Shown here: positions 63,348-64,000 of the stretch, in pieces
Position numbering within the stretch: position 1 is the first letter of the stretch
Layout: each line of letters starts with the position of its first letter
Assembly (NCBI RefSeq): GCF_003253745.1
Contig: NZ_MZXV01000032.1
Span: 930,001-994,000, forward strand
Direction of reading: 5' to 3'
From: Mesorhizobium kowhaii
GTDB lineage: Bacteria > Pseudomonadota > Alphaproteobacteria > Rhizobiales > Rhizobiaceae
Length of the DNA: 64,000 bases
Position numbers and translations under genes: made by a program
Notes under the pieces: model-generated
Seen by the model: the letters and a program-made list of their open reading frames with translations, nothing else
The model's database searches: none
What the model was told of the DNA's origin: nothing

Positions 63348-64000
63348 TCAGCTGAGGCCGAGCACGTCCCGCATCGAATACAGTCCCGGCTTGCGGCCAC
63401 GCGCCCACAGGGCGGCCTTGACGGCGCCACGGGCGAAAATGGCGCGGTCCTCGGCATGGTGGGACAGCGTGATGCGCTCGCCGGTGCCGGCCAGCAGCAC
63501 GCTGTGATCGCCGACCACCGAGCCGCCGCGCAGCGTGGCGAAGCCGATCGAACCCGTTTTTCGCACCCCGGTGTGGCCGTCGCGGACGCGCACATCATTG
63601 CCGGTAAGCGTGATGCCGCGCCCGGCGGCGGCGGCCTCGCCGAGCAGCAGCGCCGTGCCCGACGGCGCGTCGACCTTGTGCTTATGGTGCATTTCGAGGA
63701 TCTCGATATCGAAATCGTCGGCGTCGAGCGCGCGTGCCGCCTGTTCGACCAGCACCGCCAGAAGATTGACGCCGAGGCTCATATTGCCCGACTTGACGAT
63801 CATCGCATGGCGCGCCGCCGCCGCGATTTTCGCATTGTCGTCGACCGAGCAGCCGGTGGTGCCGATGACATGGACGATGCGCGCCTGCGCCGCGTAGCCG
63901 GCGAATTCGACGCTAGAGGCCGGCGTGGTGAAATCGAGCACGCCATCGGCCCTGGCGAAGACCGGCAGCGGATCGTCGCCGATCGGCACGTCGATGCGGC
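63348..64000 (-). CDS. dapB: 4-hydroxy-tetrahydrodipicolinate reductase, C-terminal part (5' end outside window)
   Basis: The frame is open to the right edge. [31 protein letters not shown] (catalytic-region lysine and the lid) and the diagnostic [16 protein letters not shown] with active-site histidines identify DapB. About 217 of the roughly 270 residues are visible; the NAD(P)-binding start is missing. It makes tetrahydrodipicolinate for lysine and peptidoglycan synthesis. Confidence 0.95.
   Translation of the reverse strand, partial: RIDVPIGDDPLPVFARADGVLDFTTPASSVEFAGYAAQARIVHVIGTTGCSVDDNAKIAAAARHAMIVKSGNMSLGVNLLAVLVEQAARALDADDFDIEILEMHHKHKVDAPSGTALLLGEAAAAGRGITLTGNDVRVRDGHTGVRKTGSIGFATLRGGSVVGDHSVLLAGTGERITLSHHAEDRAIFARGAVKAALWARGRKPGLYSMRDVLGLS

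Overview
The window looks like a chromosomal segment of a Mesorhizobium-type alphaproteobacterium (order Rhizobiales). The reasons are uniformly high GC with rhizobial codon use, the dnaK-dnaJ-pmtA-pyrF order, a textbook alphaproteobacterial RpoH promoter before dnaK, a GTTC-N7-GTTC (alphaproteobacterial LexA-type) box before comM, and many short dispersed palindromic intergenic elements typical of rhizobial genomes. The genus is an inference. No insertion sequence, prophage, CRISPR array, rRNA operon or replication origin was recognised; one tRNA gene is present.

Layout. 1-2330: end of an aldehyde-dehydrogenase-like gene, then an SDR dehydrogenase and a FAH-family hydrolase (a sugar-acid route). 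2649-13071: a divergent amino-sugar locus. On the minus strand are a MurQ-type etherase, a CUT1 ABC importer (binding protein, two permeases, ATPase) and a Gfo/Idh/MocA oxidoreductase. On the plus strand are a BadF/NAGK-type kinase, a GntR/HutC regulator, a two-SIS-domain deaminase and NagA, followed by an L-2-hydroxyglutarate-oxidase-like flavoenzyme. Together they could import an amino sugar, phosphorylate it, remove lactyl and acetyl groups and deaminate it to fructose-6-P. Both divergent promoters carry the same direct repeat, TGGTATT-N4-TGGTATT, which is the probable operator. 14218-16646: malonyl-CoA synthetase and a GntR/FCD regulator. 17033-17710: ribulose-phosphate epimerase.

17922-23754: a two-gene operon for large secreted proteins, one propeller-like and one 1287-residue protein with four DUF11-like domains and a tandem array of 36-residue cysteine repeats. 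24244-30298: dnaK, dnaJ, pmtA, a flavin reductase, pyrF and a DUF1330 gene. 30613-31854: ArsR/SRPBCC pair with a clear promoter/operator, then a GFA-family gene. 31880-35403: LtrA-like membrane protein, an exported possible cysteine-hydrolase-like protein and an ATP-grasp protein. 35523-38741: De Ley-Doudoroff-type galactose operon (SDR, dgoK, dgoA, lactonase). 38961-45261: GGDEF/EAL protein, a three-gene membrane glycosyl-transfer operon and gshB.

45338-47618: comM with a perfect LexA-type box and an apparently inserted, frameshifted and truncated quinone-reductase fragment upstream. 47703-52146: glcB and a hydantoinase/oxoprolinase-family gene. 52371-54651: a redox/metal cluster (cupredoxin, CDGSH protein, two paralogous cysteine-rich exported proteins). 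54680-59507: PLP decarboxylase plus cysteine-synthase-like gene, divergent from a BTAD/TPR regulator. 59621-62308: two small proteins, then a UBP zinc-finger gene overlapping a cNMP-domain/thioredoxin-reductase-like gene. 62458-64000: tRNA-Leu(CAG), gpmA and the C-terminal part of dapB.

Coordinates rest on reading frames, start-codon context and motifs read by eye. Family names come from recognised motifs; no database search was possible.
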